From contig SYAM01000074.1 of assembly GCA_005787645.1 (NCBI GenBank), positions 1 to 7,025 on the forward strand: a stretch of 7,025 nucleotides of DNA. Reading direction: 5' to 3'. Below the pieces are notes generated by a model, which did not search any database, had not been told where the DNA came from, and was given only the letters and a program-made list of their open reading frames with translations. Both the position numbers and the translations under genes were made by a program. The stretch is from Actinomycetota bacterium. GTDB taxonomy: Bacteria; Actinomycetota; Actinomycetes; Nanopelagicales; Nanopelagicaceae. Below are positions 1 through 5,728 of this stretch, piece by piece (position 1 is the first letter of the stretch; every line of letters starts with the position of its first letter).

Positions 1-2
1 AT

Positions 3-692
3 ATAGCAATCTATGTCTCCTCGGGCGAATTAGATTTGGGTATCACTGGTGAGGATTTATTAATAGATTCTGGTGTACATGCCAATATTGTTTTAAAATT
101 AGGTTTTGGCAAGTCAACCTTTAGATTTGCACTTCCCGCCTCGGCTCCTAAGACTGCTACAGTCAAAGACCTCGATGGCAAAAGGATTGCAACGGCATAT
201 CCAGGAATCTTGGCAAAAGCGTTAGAGGATTCGAAGGTAAAAGCCGTGATTGTCCCTCTCGATGGCGCAGTGGAGAGTTCAATCAAGCTGGGAGTTGCTG
301 ACGCTATTGCAGATGTAGTCTCTACAGGCACCACTCTCCGACAGGCAGGTTTGGCAGTGATCGGAGAACCGATCCTAGAGAGCGAAGCGGTTCTTATCAG
401 CGCTAAAGAAGAGAGTGAAGAGTCGGCAAATCTTATTCGTCGGATGAGCGGCGTCATAATTGCTCGACAATATGTTTTGATGGATTACGACATCAAAAGC
501 GATTTGATTGATCAAGCATGTGCAATTACACCTGGATTCGAATCGCCGACAATATCGCCGCTACGTACGGAAGGGTGGGCTGCTGTTCGGGCAATGGTGC
601 CGCGAAAGAACGCACAGCGAGTTATGGACGATCTCTGGGCTTTAGGGGCACGGGGAATCTTGGTGACTGATATCCACGCCTGTCGTCTCTGA
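3..692 (+). CDS. hisG: ATP phosphoribosyltransferase, long form, 5'-truncated by window edge
   Basis: Catalyses the first step of histidine synthesis in the cytoplasm: ATP plus PRPP gives phosphoribosyl-ATP. The reading frame is open from base 3 and begins inside the protein (IAIYVSSGELDLGITGEDL), a well-known HisG block. Judged against actinobacterial HisG of about 284 residues, some 50 N-terminal residues lie outside the window. Visible motifs are the RIATAYPGI block, LDGAVESSIKLGVADAI, and the PRPP-binding loop in DVVSTGTTLRQAGL. The last 75 or so residues (from SPTISPL to ILVTDIHACRL) form the ACT-like regulatory domain of long-form HisG, so feedback inhibition by histidine is expected from the family. 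A TTG at position 36 could be read as a start but falls in the middle of a conserved block and is not one. The stop lies one base from the stop of the convergent serB, so there is no room for a separate terminator. Identification is firm. Confidence 0.96.
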   Translation: MAIYVSSGELDLGITGEDLLIDSGVHANIVLKLGFGKSTFRFALPASAPKTATVKDLDGKRIATAYPGILAKALEDSKVKAVIVPLDGAVESSIKLGVADAIADVVSTGTTLRQAGLAVIGEPILESEAVLISAKEESEESANLIRRMSGVIIARQYVLMDYDIKSDLIDQACAITPGFESPTISPLRTEGWAAVRAMVPRKNAQRVMDDLWALGARGILVTDIHACRL

Positions 693-693
693 T

Positions 694-1863
694 CTACTGA
701 GCGACTTCGTTTCGAGGTATACCTAGAAGATATAACACAGTGTCCAAATATGGGGTATTTACCGAAGTGTCAGCAGATTCGCGAACCAGAGGTTTTGCGT
801 TGAAGGCGACGCCTAAACCGGCTAACGCGATCATATCCAAATCGTTAGCCCCATCACCTATTGCGACTGTATCGGCAAGGTCAACATCGGCAAGCACTGC
901 AAATTCTCGGAGCGCCGCTGCCTTACCGGCTCGGTCGATAATCTCACCAAGGACCCTTCCGGTGAGCTTCCCATCGATAATCTCGAGCCTATTTGCTGCC
1001 ATGAAATCGATACCCAACTCATCTGCGATGGGCTTGATGACTTCAATGAATCCTCCAGAGACGATACCAACTTTGTGATGCAACTTCTTGAGAGTGCGAA
1101 TCAAAGTTCGTGCACCTGGCGTGAGAGTGATCTGTTTTCTTACTTCGTCAATTACCGCGACCGGCAATCCTTCAAGAAGGGAGACTCGTTCAGTGAGTGC
1201 TTGTGCGAAATCCAACTCTCCATTCATTGCGCGATGGGTGATCTCTCTGACTCGATCTTCGACATTCGCTTGGGCAGCGAGTAACTCAATAACTTCCTGT
1301 TGAATCAACGTCGAATCAACATCTAGCACCACTAGTTTCTTAGCCCGACGTTGTAATCCTCCAGATTGGACGCCTATATCGACAGGCGATTGGTTGGATA
1401 ATAAAGCTAGAGGTTTCTTGATTCGCTCGACCGCAACATTTGAGACTAGTAATTCAAGTGCGGTTACGGGGTAATGAGCGATTCTAAAGATTCTCTCGAT
1501 GTTGCCGCCAGACTCACGAACGATTCCCGCGATCTTTCCTAAAGTGCCAGCAGTTAATTCCTGTCCCATAACGGTGATGTGCACTGAGGATTTCTCAGAT
1601 TCTCCTGGCTCCGGCTGGTGATCTCCCTCTTGCGCACGAAATTCCAGGCCATGCTCTTGGGCGCAGGTGCTGAGCGCATCCAAGGCCAGTGAGCGAGAAG
1701 ATGCCTCGATTTCCAGCGCCAGCGTCAAAATCAAATGGCCGTGAATGATGACCTGCTCCATATCGGAGATGACATGGGCCAATTGGATCGCATCTAGACT
1801 CTCAAGAAGCGCTTCCGTGATTCCTGGCCTATCCATGCCACTGACAATCACCAGTGTGCTCAT
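694..1863 (-). CDS. serB: Phosphoserine phosphatase with two N-terminal ACT domains
   Basis: Hydrolyses O-phosphoserine to serine, the last step of the phosphorylated serine pathway. The 389-residue protein has the SerB2-like layout: ACT domain 1 (about 1-72), a charged linker (about 77-93), ACT domain 2 (about 94-165), and a HAD phosphatase domain (about 176-385). HAD motif I is DVDST with nucleophile D181 and acid D183, followed by the substrate-binding E190. Motif II is SGG (269-271), motif III is K314, and motif IV is GDGANDLDM with D337 and D341. All expected catalytic residues are present. ACT domains in this family bind amino acids, so serine feedback is likely. The ATG start has no Shine-Dalgarno sequence, but TAACCT sits exactly 6 nt upstream, which suggests a leaderless mRNA. 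The gene is divergent from the ABC ATPase gene and convergent with hisG. Confidence 0.96.
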   Translation of the reverse strand: MSTLVIVSGMDRPGITEALLESLDAIQLAHVISDMEQVIIHGHLILTLALEIEASSRSLALDALSTCAQEHGLEFRAQEGDHQPEPGESEKSSVHITVMGQELTAGTLGKIAGIVRESGGNIERIFRIAHYPVTALELLVSNVAVERIKKPLALLSNQSPVDIGVQSGGLQRRAKKLVVLDVDSTLIQQEVIELLAAQANVEDRVREITHRAMNGELDFAQALTERVSLLEGLPVAVIDEVRKQITLTPGARTLIRTLKKLHHKVGIVSGGFIEVIKPIADELGIDFMAANRLEIIDGKLTGRVLGEIIDRAGKAAALREFAVLADVDLADTVAIGDGANDLDMIALAGLGVAFNAKPLVRESADTSVNTPYLDTVLYLLGIPRNEVAQ

Positions 1864-1950
1864 GGCTCAAGGTTATCTTTCGCCACCCCATCCAAGAGCC
1901 AGGTTCTAGAAGCGACTTTCACTCCACCTCGTGCGGTAGGTTCTCCGTTT
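1864..1950. promoter_or_regulatory. Divergent intergenic promoter region, serB / ABC ATPase
   Basis: These 87 bp separate the start codons of serB (-) and the ATPase gene (+), so both promoters should lie here. On the plus strand TAGGTT (1937-1942) lies 8 nt before the GTG start, a possible -10 for a leaderless or nearly leaderless transcript. The same stretch also reads GGTAGG (1935-1940), a weak, rather distant ribosome site, and the two readings cannot be separated by eye. An 8-bp palindrome TTCTAGAA (1904-1911) and a direct repeat AGGTTCT (1901-1907 and 1938-1944) are also present. Neither is long enough to call an operator. Confidence 0.5.
1870..1875 (-). promoter_or_regulatory. Putative -10 box (TAACCT) for leaderless serB
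   Basis: On the minus strand TAACCT is followed by exactly 6 nt and then the serB ATG. This places the expected transcription start on the A of the start codon. TANNNT at that distance is the known arrangement for leaderless genes in Actinobacteria. No AGGAGG-like sequence is present and no clear -35 box is seen. The motif is short and can occur by chance. Confidence 0.45.
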
Positions 1951-2727
1951 GTGTCAGTGCTCAATTTCGCCCAGGTGACCCTCCGCAGAGGAGTAAAGGA
2001 GATCCTCCATCCGTTGGATTGGCGCGTGGAGGCGGGGCAACGATGGGTGATTCTCGGCCCCAACGGGGCCGGAAAGACCACATTGATACAAATTGCAGCG
2101 ATCTTGCTCCACCCAACATCAGGTAGCGCGGAAATCCTTGATGAGAGATTAGGGCGAGTAGATATCTTCGAATTGCGTCCACGAATTGGTCTGGCCAGCG
2201 CAGCGCTCTCGGATCGAATCCCTCCAGATGAGCGTGCCGTCGATGTGGTGATGACTGCTGCATACGCGGTTACTGGGAGGTGGCGCGAGATATATGACTT
2301 GTGGGATGAATCGCGTGCTCTAGCCTTGCTTGATCAATTCGGGGTGGGGGATCGTAAAGATCAATTGTTCTACACGATGAGCGAGGGAGAGCGTAAGCGA
2401 GTGCAGATAGCACGAGCGCTCATGCCCGATCCAGAACTTCTCATTCTTGATGAACCGGCAGCAGGACTAGATCTTGGTGCGCGCGAAGATCTCGTGCGGC
2501 GGCTCTCCACGTTAGCTCTAGATCCTTCCTCTCCAACGAGCATATTGGTCACCCACCATGTCGAGGAGATTCCTTTTGGTACTACCCACGCATTACTCAT
2601 GCGAGAGGGGCGAATCGTGGCCGCAGGACCCATTATGAGCACCCTTAACCCTGATTCACTATCGGCAACTTTTGGAATCCCCATTTCACTTGCATACGAT
2701 GGTCAACGTTGGTTTGCCCGAGCGTAA
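1951..2727 (+). CDS. Orphan ABC ATPase, ModF/YlmA-like (COG1119 type)
   Basis: A cytoplasmic ATP-binding cassette protein of 258 residues. Walker A is GPNGAGKT (36-43), the signature is a variant MSEGERKRVQIARAL (143-157), Walker B is LLILDEP (163-169), the D-loop is AGLD (171-174), and the H-loop is THH (201-203). Where a Q-loop glutamine is usual (RIGLASAALSDRI, about 78-90) there is none. From memory this is normal for the ModF/YlmA subfamily and not a defect. No membrane-spanning partner or binding protein is encoded nearby, so the transport substrate, or whether it transports at all, is unknown. E. coli ModF lies with molybdate genes, but nothing here points to molybdate. The GTG start gives MSVLNFAQVTLRRG, a normal N-terminus; a second in-frame GTG at 1957 is an alternative. 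ung follows after 9 bp, so the two are probably co-transcribed. Confidence 0.88.
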   Translation: MSVLNFAQVTLRRGVKEILHPLDWRVEAGQRWVILGPNGAGKTTLIQIAAILLHPTSGSAEILDERLGRVDIFELRPRIGLASAALSDRIPPDERAVDVVMTAAYAVTGRWREIYDLWDESRALALLDQFGVGDRKDQLFYTMSEGERKRVQIARALMPDPELLILDEPAAGLDLGAREDLVRRLSTLALDPSSPTSILVTHHVEEIPFGTTHALLMREGRIVAAGPIMSTLNPDSLSATFGIPISLAYDGQRWFARA

Positions 2728-2736
2728 TCTCTGAAC

Positions 2737-3375
2737 GTGCATGCCAGTTGGGAACCAGTAATAGCGCCCCATCGCGCTCTCATTTATTCTTTACTTGACC
2801 AACTATCTACTCAAGAATATTTACCAGAACGTAAACAGATCTTTCGTGCCTTGGAACTGCCCGTGGAAAAAGTGCGTGTAATCATTTTAGGTCAAGATCC
2901 TTATCCAACTAGGGGTATGGCTGAGGGATTGGCTTTCTCCGTGCCTGAAGATATTAAGAGGATTCCCCCCTCCTTGCACAATATCTTTTCTGAGTATGTA
3001 AGTGACCTTGGGCTTCCTCGACCAGATTCCGGTCATCTGGGTAAATGGGTTGATGCAGGCGTTCTCCTACTCAATCGCGTGTTGACGGTTACTCCCGGGG
3101 CGCCCCTATCGCATCAGGGTTTAGGTTGGGAGTGGGTCACTGATTCGCTCATGGAGATATTTGCAGACTCCTCACCCTCAATTCCCATAATTTGCTGGGG
3201 TAGAGCGGCTCGAGTCGCTGCCGAAAAGAGCGGCTTTTCTCACTCTGCTATTTTCGCTTCGCCACACCCTTCGCCACTCTCTGCGTATCGCGGTTTCTTA
3301 GGCTCTCGACCTTTTAGCTCTGTAAACAATTACTTGGTGAATGTTGGCCTTACTCCAATTGATTGGAGACTATAA
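2737..3375 (+). CDS. ung: Uracil-DNA glycosylase, family 1
   Basis: Removes uracil from DNA, starting base-excision repair of deaminated cytosine or misincorporated dUMP. The 212-residue length is usual for the family. The water-activating loop GQDPYP (52-57) carries the catalytic aspartate D54. The block GVLLLNRVLTV holds the uracil-reading N113. The DNA-intercalation loop HPSPLSAYRGFLGSRPFS starts at H177. NRVLTV instead of NTVLTV, and the ending PIDWRL, are typical of actinobacterial Ung. The start is GTG (HASWEPVIAP follows), with no good Shine-Dalgarno sequence. An ATG 4 bases further on is out of frame. Given the 9-bp gap after the ATPase stop, translation probably relies on ribosomes arriving from that gene. 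A strong hairpin begins at the base after the TAA stop. Function is certain; the exact start is slightly less so. Confidence 0.96.
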   Translation: MHASWEPVIAPHRALIYSLLDQLSTQEYLPERKQIFRALELPVEKVRVIILGQDPYPTRGMAEGLAFSVPEDIKRIPPSLHNIFSEYVSDLGLPRPDSGHLGKWVDAGVLLLNRVLTVTPGAPLSHQGLGWEWVTDSLMEIFADSSPSIPIICWGRAARVAAEKSGFSHSAIFASPHPSPLSAYRGFLGSRPFSSVNNYLVNVGLTPIDWRL

Positions 3376-3417
3376 AAAATCCCCAGTGCCACCATTTGGA
3401 GTGGCACTGGGGATTTT
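3376..3417. terminator. Bidirectional intrinsic terminator between ung and purine permease
   Basis: A perfect 17-bp inverted repeat: arms 3376-3392 (AAAATCCCCAGTGCCAC) and 3401-3417, with an 8-nt loop. The A and T ends of the arms give TTTT after the GC-rich stem on the plus strand and TTTTTT on the minus strand (the latter running into the ung TAA). It therefore fits a Rho-independent terminator for both ung and the convergent permease gene, whose stop lies 39 nt away. Confidence 0.93.
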
Positions 3418-3456
3418 CTGATTACCTATTTAGTTCTCATTACTTCTCACGACTTA

Positions 3457-4932
3457 CTAGCCAATCCATGAACGAATTGGAGAGCTGAGGAAGTAGACCA
3501 TGAAGAGCAAAGAGACGACCCAAAGCAACGGGTGGACATCCTTGCTACGACCTTGTACCGCACGAATCACTACGTGAGAGACAAAGCCAGCTCCGATGCC
3601 TACAGAGATGTTGTATGAGAAAGGCATCAAGATGATTGTTAAGAAGGCAGGAATACCAATTCCTAGATCTTGCCAATCGATTGATTTCACTTGCGCCATC
3701 ATCAGGAAGCCGACCACCAAGAGCGCTGGTGTTGCTGCCTCATAGGGGATCACCGCTACCAAAGGAGCAAGGAAAGTAGTAAGGAGGAAGCAGATACCGG
3801 TGACGATTGAGGCCAAGCCGGTTCGAGCACCTTCGCCGACGCCTGATGCGGATTCGATGTACGAGGTGTTCGAGGAGACGCCTGCGGCGCCACCTGCTGC
3901 GGCAGCAATCGAATCTACGATCAGAATCTTATTCGCACTCTGCACATTGCCTTCAGAGTCGGTGAGCCCGGCTTGGTTACCGATCGCAGTCATCGTTCCC
4001 ATGGTGTCGAAGAAGTCAGCCAAGAGAAGTGTGAAGACCAAAAGAAGCGCTGCAAGGAATCCAGTTTTGGCGTTGGTAAATGCGCCAAAGATATCTTCGA
4101 AGCCTAGTCCGAGCGTGTCAAAGCGCGGGGTCGCTACGAGGCTATCGGGAATCATTGGCGTATTAAGTCCCCAACCACGTGGATTAGATTCTGTTGGGCT
4201 GACGAAACTGTTTCCAACCTTGAATGCATTTTCAAGGATGACTGCGAGAATTGTGGAGACGACGATTCCGATGAGAATCGCGCCCTTGACCTTACGCACC
4301 ATCAGAATGATGGTCAGGAACAAGCCAAGAGCAAAGACCACAATTGGCCAACCAACGAGTTGACCCCCATCACCGAGCTCGAGCGGCACTGCCGAGGGCT
4401 TGGAATTGGTACTTCCCCACACTACGTTTGGGGTGCGACGGACAAAGCCGGCGTCGACCAACCCAATGAGCGCTATGAAAAGGCCGATACCAACCGAGAT
4501 GGCCACCTTCAAAGGCGAAGGTATTGCCTTGAAAACCGCGACACGGAATCCAGTGAGAACCAAGATCAGAATCACGATGCCTTCGATGAGAACTAAGCCC
4601 ATTGCCTGTGCCCAGGTTGAGTTCTTCGCAATAGAAACTGCCACAAAGGTGTTTAGACCTAGACCAGTGGCTAAAGCTAATGGGAAGTTTGCTACTGCCC
4701 CCATAAGGATGGTCAGAAGCCCAGCGATGAGCGCGGTACCCGCGGCAACGATGACGATGGCGTTAGTTCGATCTCCGCCACCAATGAACTGACCAGCACC
4801 ATCTGTTGTAGCAAGAATCAAGGGGTTTAGCGCCACGATGTATGCCATCGTAAAGAATGTGACTAAGCCACCTCGAATCTCTTGTCCAACAGAGGATTTG
4901 CGTTCGGATATCTTGAATAACGATTCGAGCAT
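3457..4932 (-). CDS. Purine-base permease, AzgA/PbuG-type (NCS2 superfamily, COG2252)
   Basis: A 491-residue polytopic membrane protein, probably a proton symporter for adenine, guanine or hypoxanthine. Family hallmarks are the N-terminal EIRGGLVTFFTMAYIVALNP (18-37), ALATGLGLNTF (86-96, usually GMGLNA), DFFDTMGTMTAIGNQAGL (306-323), and SYIESASGVGEGARTGLASI (357-376). These resemble AzgA/PbuG proteins more than uracil or xanthine permeases, but which purine it prefers cannot be read from the sequence. It is some 40 residues longer than the E. coli members, with polar, glycine-rich loops at about 163-192 and 240-275. The ATG is preceded by GAGAGGG (4937-4943) at 4-nt spacing, a usable ribosome site; this is the only clear one in the window. 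The gene ends toward the bidirectional hairpin. The YczE-like gene lies 114 bp upstream on the same strand, with a possible structured leader between them. Confidence 0.93.
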   Translation of the reverse strand: MLESLFKISERKSSVGQEIRGGLVTFFTMAYIVALNPLILATTDGAGQFIGGGDRTNAIVIVAAGTALIAGLLTILMGAVANFPLALATGLGLNTFVAVSIAKNSTWAQAMGLVLIEGIVILILVLTGFRVAVFKAIPSPLKVAISVGIGLFIALIGLVDAGFVRRTPNVVWGSTNSKPSAVPLELGDGGQLVGWPIVVFALGLFLTIILMVRKVKGAILIGIVVSTILAVILENAFKVGNSFVSPTESNPRGWGLNTPMIPDSLVATPRFDTLGLGFEDIFGAFTNAKTGFLAALLLVFTLLLADFFDTMGTMTAIGNQAGLTDSEGNVQSANKILIVDSIAAAAGGAAGVSSNTSYIESASGVGEGARTGLASIVTGICFLLTTFLAPLVAVIPYEAATPALLVVGFLMMAQVKSIDWQDLGIGIPAFLTIILMPFSYNISVGIGAGFVSHVVIRAVQGRSKDVHPLLWVVSLLFMVYFLSSPIRSWIG

Positions 4933-4936
4933 GTAT

Positions 4937-4943
4937 CCCTCTC
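4937..4943 (-). promoter_or_regulatory. Ribosome binding site (GAGAGGG) of the permease gene
   Basis: GAGAGGG on the minus strand lies 4 nt before the permease ATG. The spacing is slightly short, but the match to the anti-Shine-Dalgarno sequence is good. It supports the ATG at 4932 as the start and contrasts with the other non-operon genes here, which lack such a site. Confidence 0.6.
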
Positions 4944-5046
4944 AACTATTTTGGTCTCGGGGGTGTTTACGACCCCGCCACGAAATGACGGCTCGTGATA
5001 CCGAAGGAAGAACTCAAACGTACCCCCAGGCTCAGCCAATTTTCAG
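4944..5046 (-). promoter_or_regulatory. Permease upstream region with possible leader structure
   Basis: About 100 bp between the YczE-like stop and the permease ribosome site. It can form a local hairpin, GGGGT (4960-4964) with ACCCC (4972-4976), and CACGA (4979-4983) with TCGTG (4993-4997). A C-run at 5022-5027 can instead pair with the G-run at 4959-4964, or as CCCCAG (5024-5029) with CTGGGG (5050-5055) at the end of the upstream gene. These pairings exclude one another. On the minus strand TACGTT, preceded by CTGAAA at 18 bp, is a weak promoter candidate. I do not recognise a known purine riboswitch core. Confidence 0.3.
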
Positions 5047-5703
5047 TTACTGGGGAGTATTTCGGGTCAGGTGTCTGACCAAGGTCAGCCAGAGGGCAAT
5101 GGAGGCTCCAATACCCAATGCAAATGCGAGGGTGCCGATCCCCACTCGTCCGCCTAAGAACCACCCCAGGGCAAGGACCGATCCCTCGATTGACGCGCGA
5201 ACACGCGCCACCGAGAGCCCGCTGGAGTAGTGAATAGCGGTCATCAACCCATCGCGGGGGCCGGGTCCCAAGCCACAGGTGAGGTAGAGAGCTGAACCTG
5301 CGCCAACGAGCGCAATGCCAAGTAGTACGAGCGCGATTCGCAGCGCAAGATTCTCTGGCACCGGAGTCCATGCAACGGTGAGATCAATGGCTATAGCGAT
5401 GACGAGGATGTTGGCTACCGTTCCCACTCCTGGACGCTGTTTGAAGGGAATCCAGAGAAGAAGTACTGCGCTAGAAACTAGAAAAGTTGCCCAACCAATC
5501 GCAATGTCCAAACGAAGTGAAAGGCCCTGAGCAAGAACGCTCCATGGAGCATTACCCAGTTGGCTTGCGATCAAAAGTCCATCCCCGACACCAAAGATGA
5601 TGAGCCCAAGGGTCAAGATCAGAGATCGAGATGGGGAGAGTTGCCACTGATGGCTTGCCCGCCACGGCGTATTCGGAATCGAATGGGAAAAGAACCTGCG
5701 CAC
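5047..5703 (-). CDS. YczE/YitT-family integral membrane protein (COG2364 type)
   Basis: A membrane protein with about five hydrophobic segments and no established biochemical role. In the 218-residue version the family blocks are LGNAPWSVLAQGLS (51-64 region), LLLWIPFKQRPGVGTVANI (about 82-99), the very characteristic GLGPGPRDGLM (144-154), then VRASIEGSVLALGWFLGG (about 168-185) and VGIGTLAFALGIG (187-199). The reading frame extends upstream to a GTG at 5775, giving 242 residues, but that version would overlap the divergent uppP and adds 24 non-family-like residues. I prefer the GTG at 5703, which fits the usual length of about 200-220 and has TACGCT 7 nt upstream. The start remains uncertain; the family is clear. 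The purine permease lies 114 bp downstream on the same strand, with no evident functional link. Confidence 0.87.
   Translation of the reverse strand: MRRFFSHSIPNTPWRASHQWQLSPSRSLILTLGLIIFGVGDGLLIASQLGNAPWSVLAQGLSLRLDIAIGWATFLVSSAVLLLWIPFKQRPGVGTVANILVIAIAIDLTVAWTPVPENLALRIALVLLGIALVGAGSALYLTCGLGPGPRDGLMTAIHYSSGLSVARVRASIEGSVLALGWFLGGRVGIGTLAFALGIGASIALWLTLVRHLTRNTPQ
5065..5080. repeat. Short perfect inverted repeat GGTCAG-GTGT-CTGACC
   Basis: A 6-bp perfect inverted repeat with a 4-nt loop, inside the last codons of the YczE-like gene. There is no T-tract after it on the minus strand, so it is a poor terminator by itself. It could be an operator-like palindrome upstream of the permease or chance, since it encodes normal C-terminal residues. 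Confidence 0.3.
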
Positions 5704-5710
5704 CTTCTCA

Positions 5711-5716
5711 AGCGTA
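5711..5716 (-). promoter_or_regulatory. Putative -10 box (TACGCT) for the YczE-like gene
   Basis: On the minus strand TACGCT is followed by 7 nt and then the GTG at 5703, compatible with a leaderless mRNA. It lies only 6 bp from the putative uppP -10 box on the other strand. It supports the shorter start, but the motif alone is weak. Confidence 0.33.
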
Positions 5717-5722
5717 GTCGCG

Positions 5723-5728
5723 TACCCT
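5723..5728 (+). promoter_or_regulatory. Putative -10 box (TACCCT) for uppP
   Basis: TACCCT ends 6 nt before the in-frame GTG at 5735, the spacing expected if transcription begins at that GTG. It directly abuts the alternative ATG at 5729, which would then lie upstream of the mRNA start. There is no Shine-Dalgarno sequence for either start. Confidence 0.38.

Noticed and set aside
36..38. TTG as a start codon for hisG
   Set aside because: Conserved HisG sequence continues upstream in frame to the window edge, so this is an internal leucine.
11..457. Minus-strand open frame opposite hisG
   Set aside because: It lies wholly opposite a clear hisG sequence, has serine/threonine/proline-rich composition typical of antisense frames, and shows no recognisable family motif.
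715..724. 10-bp palindrome AGGTATACCT near the serB 3' end
   Set aside because: It has no loop or T-tract and lies in serB coding sequence, so it is not a terminator and there is no reason to call it an operator.
740..1303. Plus-strand open frames opposite serB
   Set aside because: Low-complexity antisense translation of a well-conserved phosphatase domain, with no promoter or ribosome site.
1901..1944. Direct repeat AGGTTCT (1901-1907, 1938-1944) and TTCTAGAA as a regulator site
   Set aside because: The elements are only 7-8 bp and poorly spaced relative to either start; chance is an adequate explanation.
3800..4792. Long plus-strand open frames (187 and 130 residues) opposite the purine permease
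   Set aside because: The permease has full family motifs over this whole stretch, and the antisense proteins look like mirrored codon composition rather than a real protein.
4944..5046. Purine riboswitch before the permease
   Set aside because: The conserved core and the two kissing-loop stems of the known purine riboswitch could not be found; only generic hairpins are present.
4838..5371. Open frames spanning the permease upstream region and the YczE-like gene (plus 4838-5230, minus 4967-5371)
   Set aside because: Both are off-frame to the YczE-like gene, carry no domain, and have arginine/proline-rich compositions typical of shadow frames.
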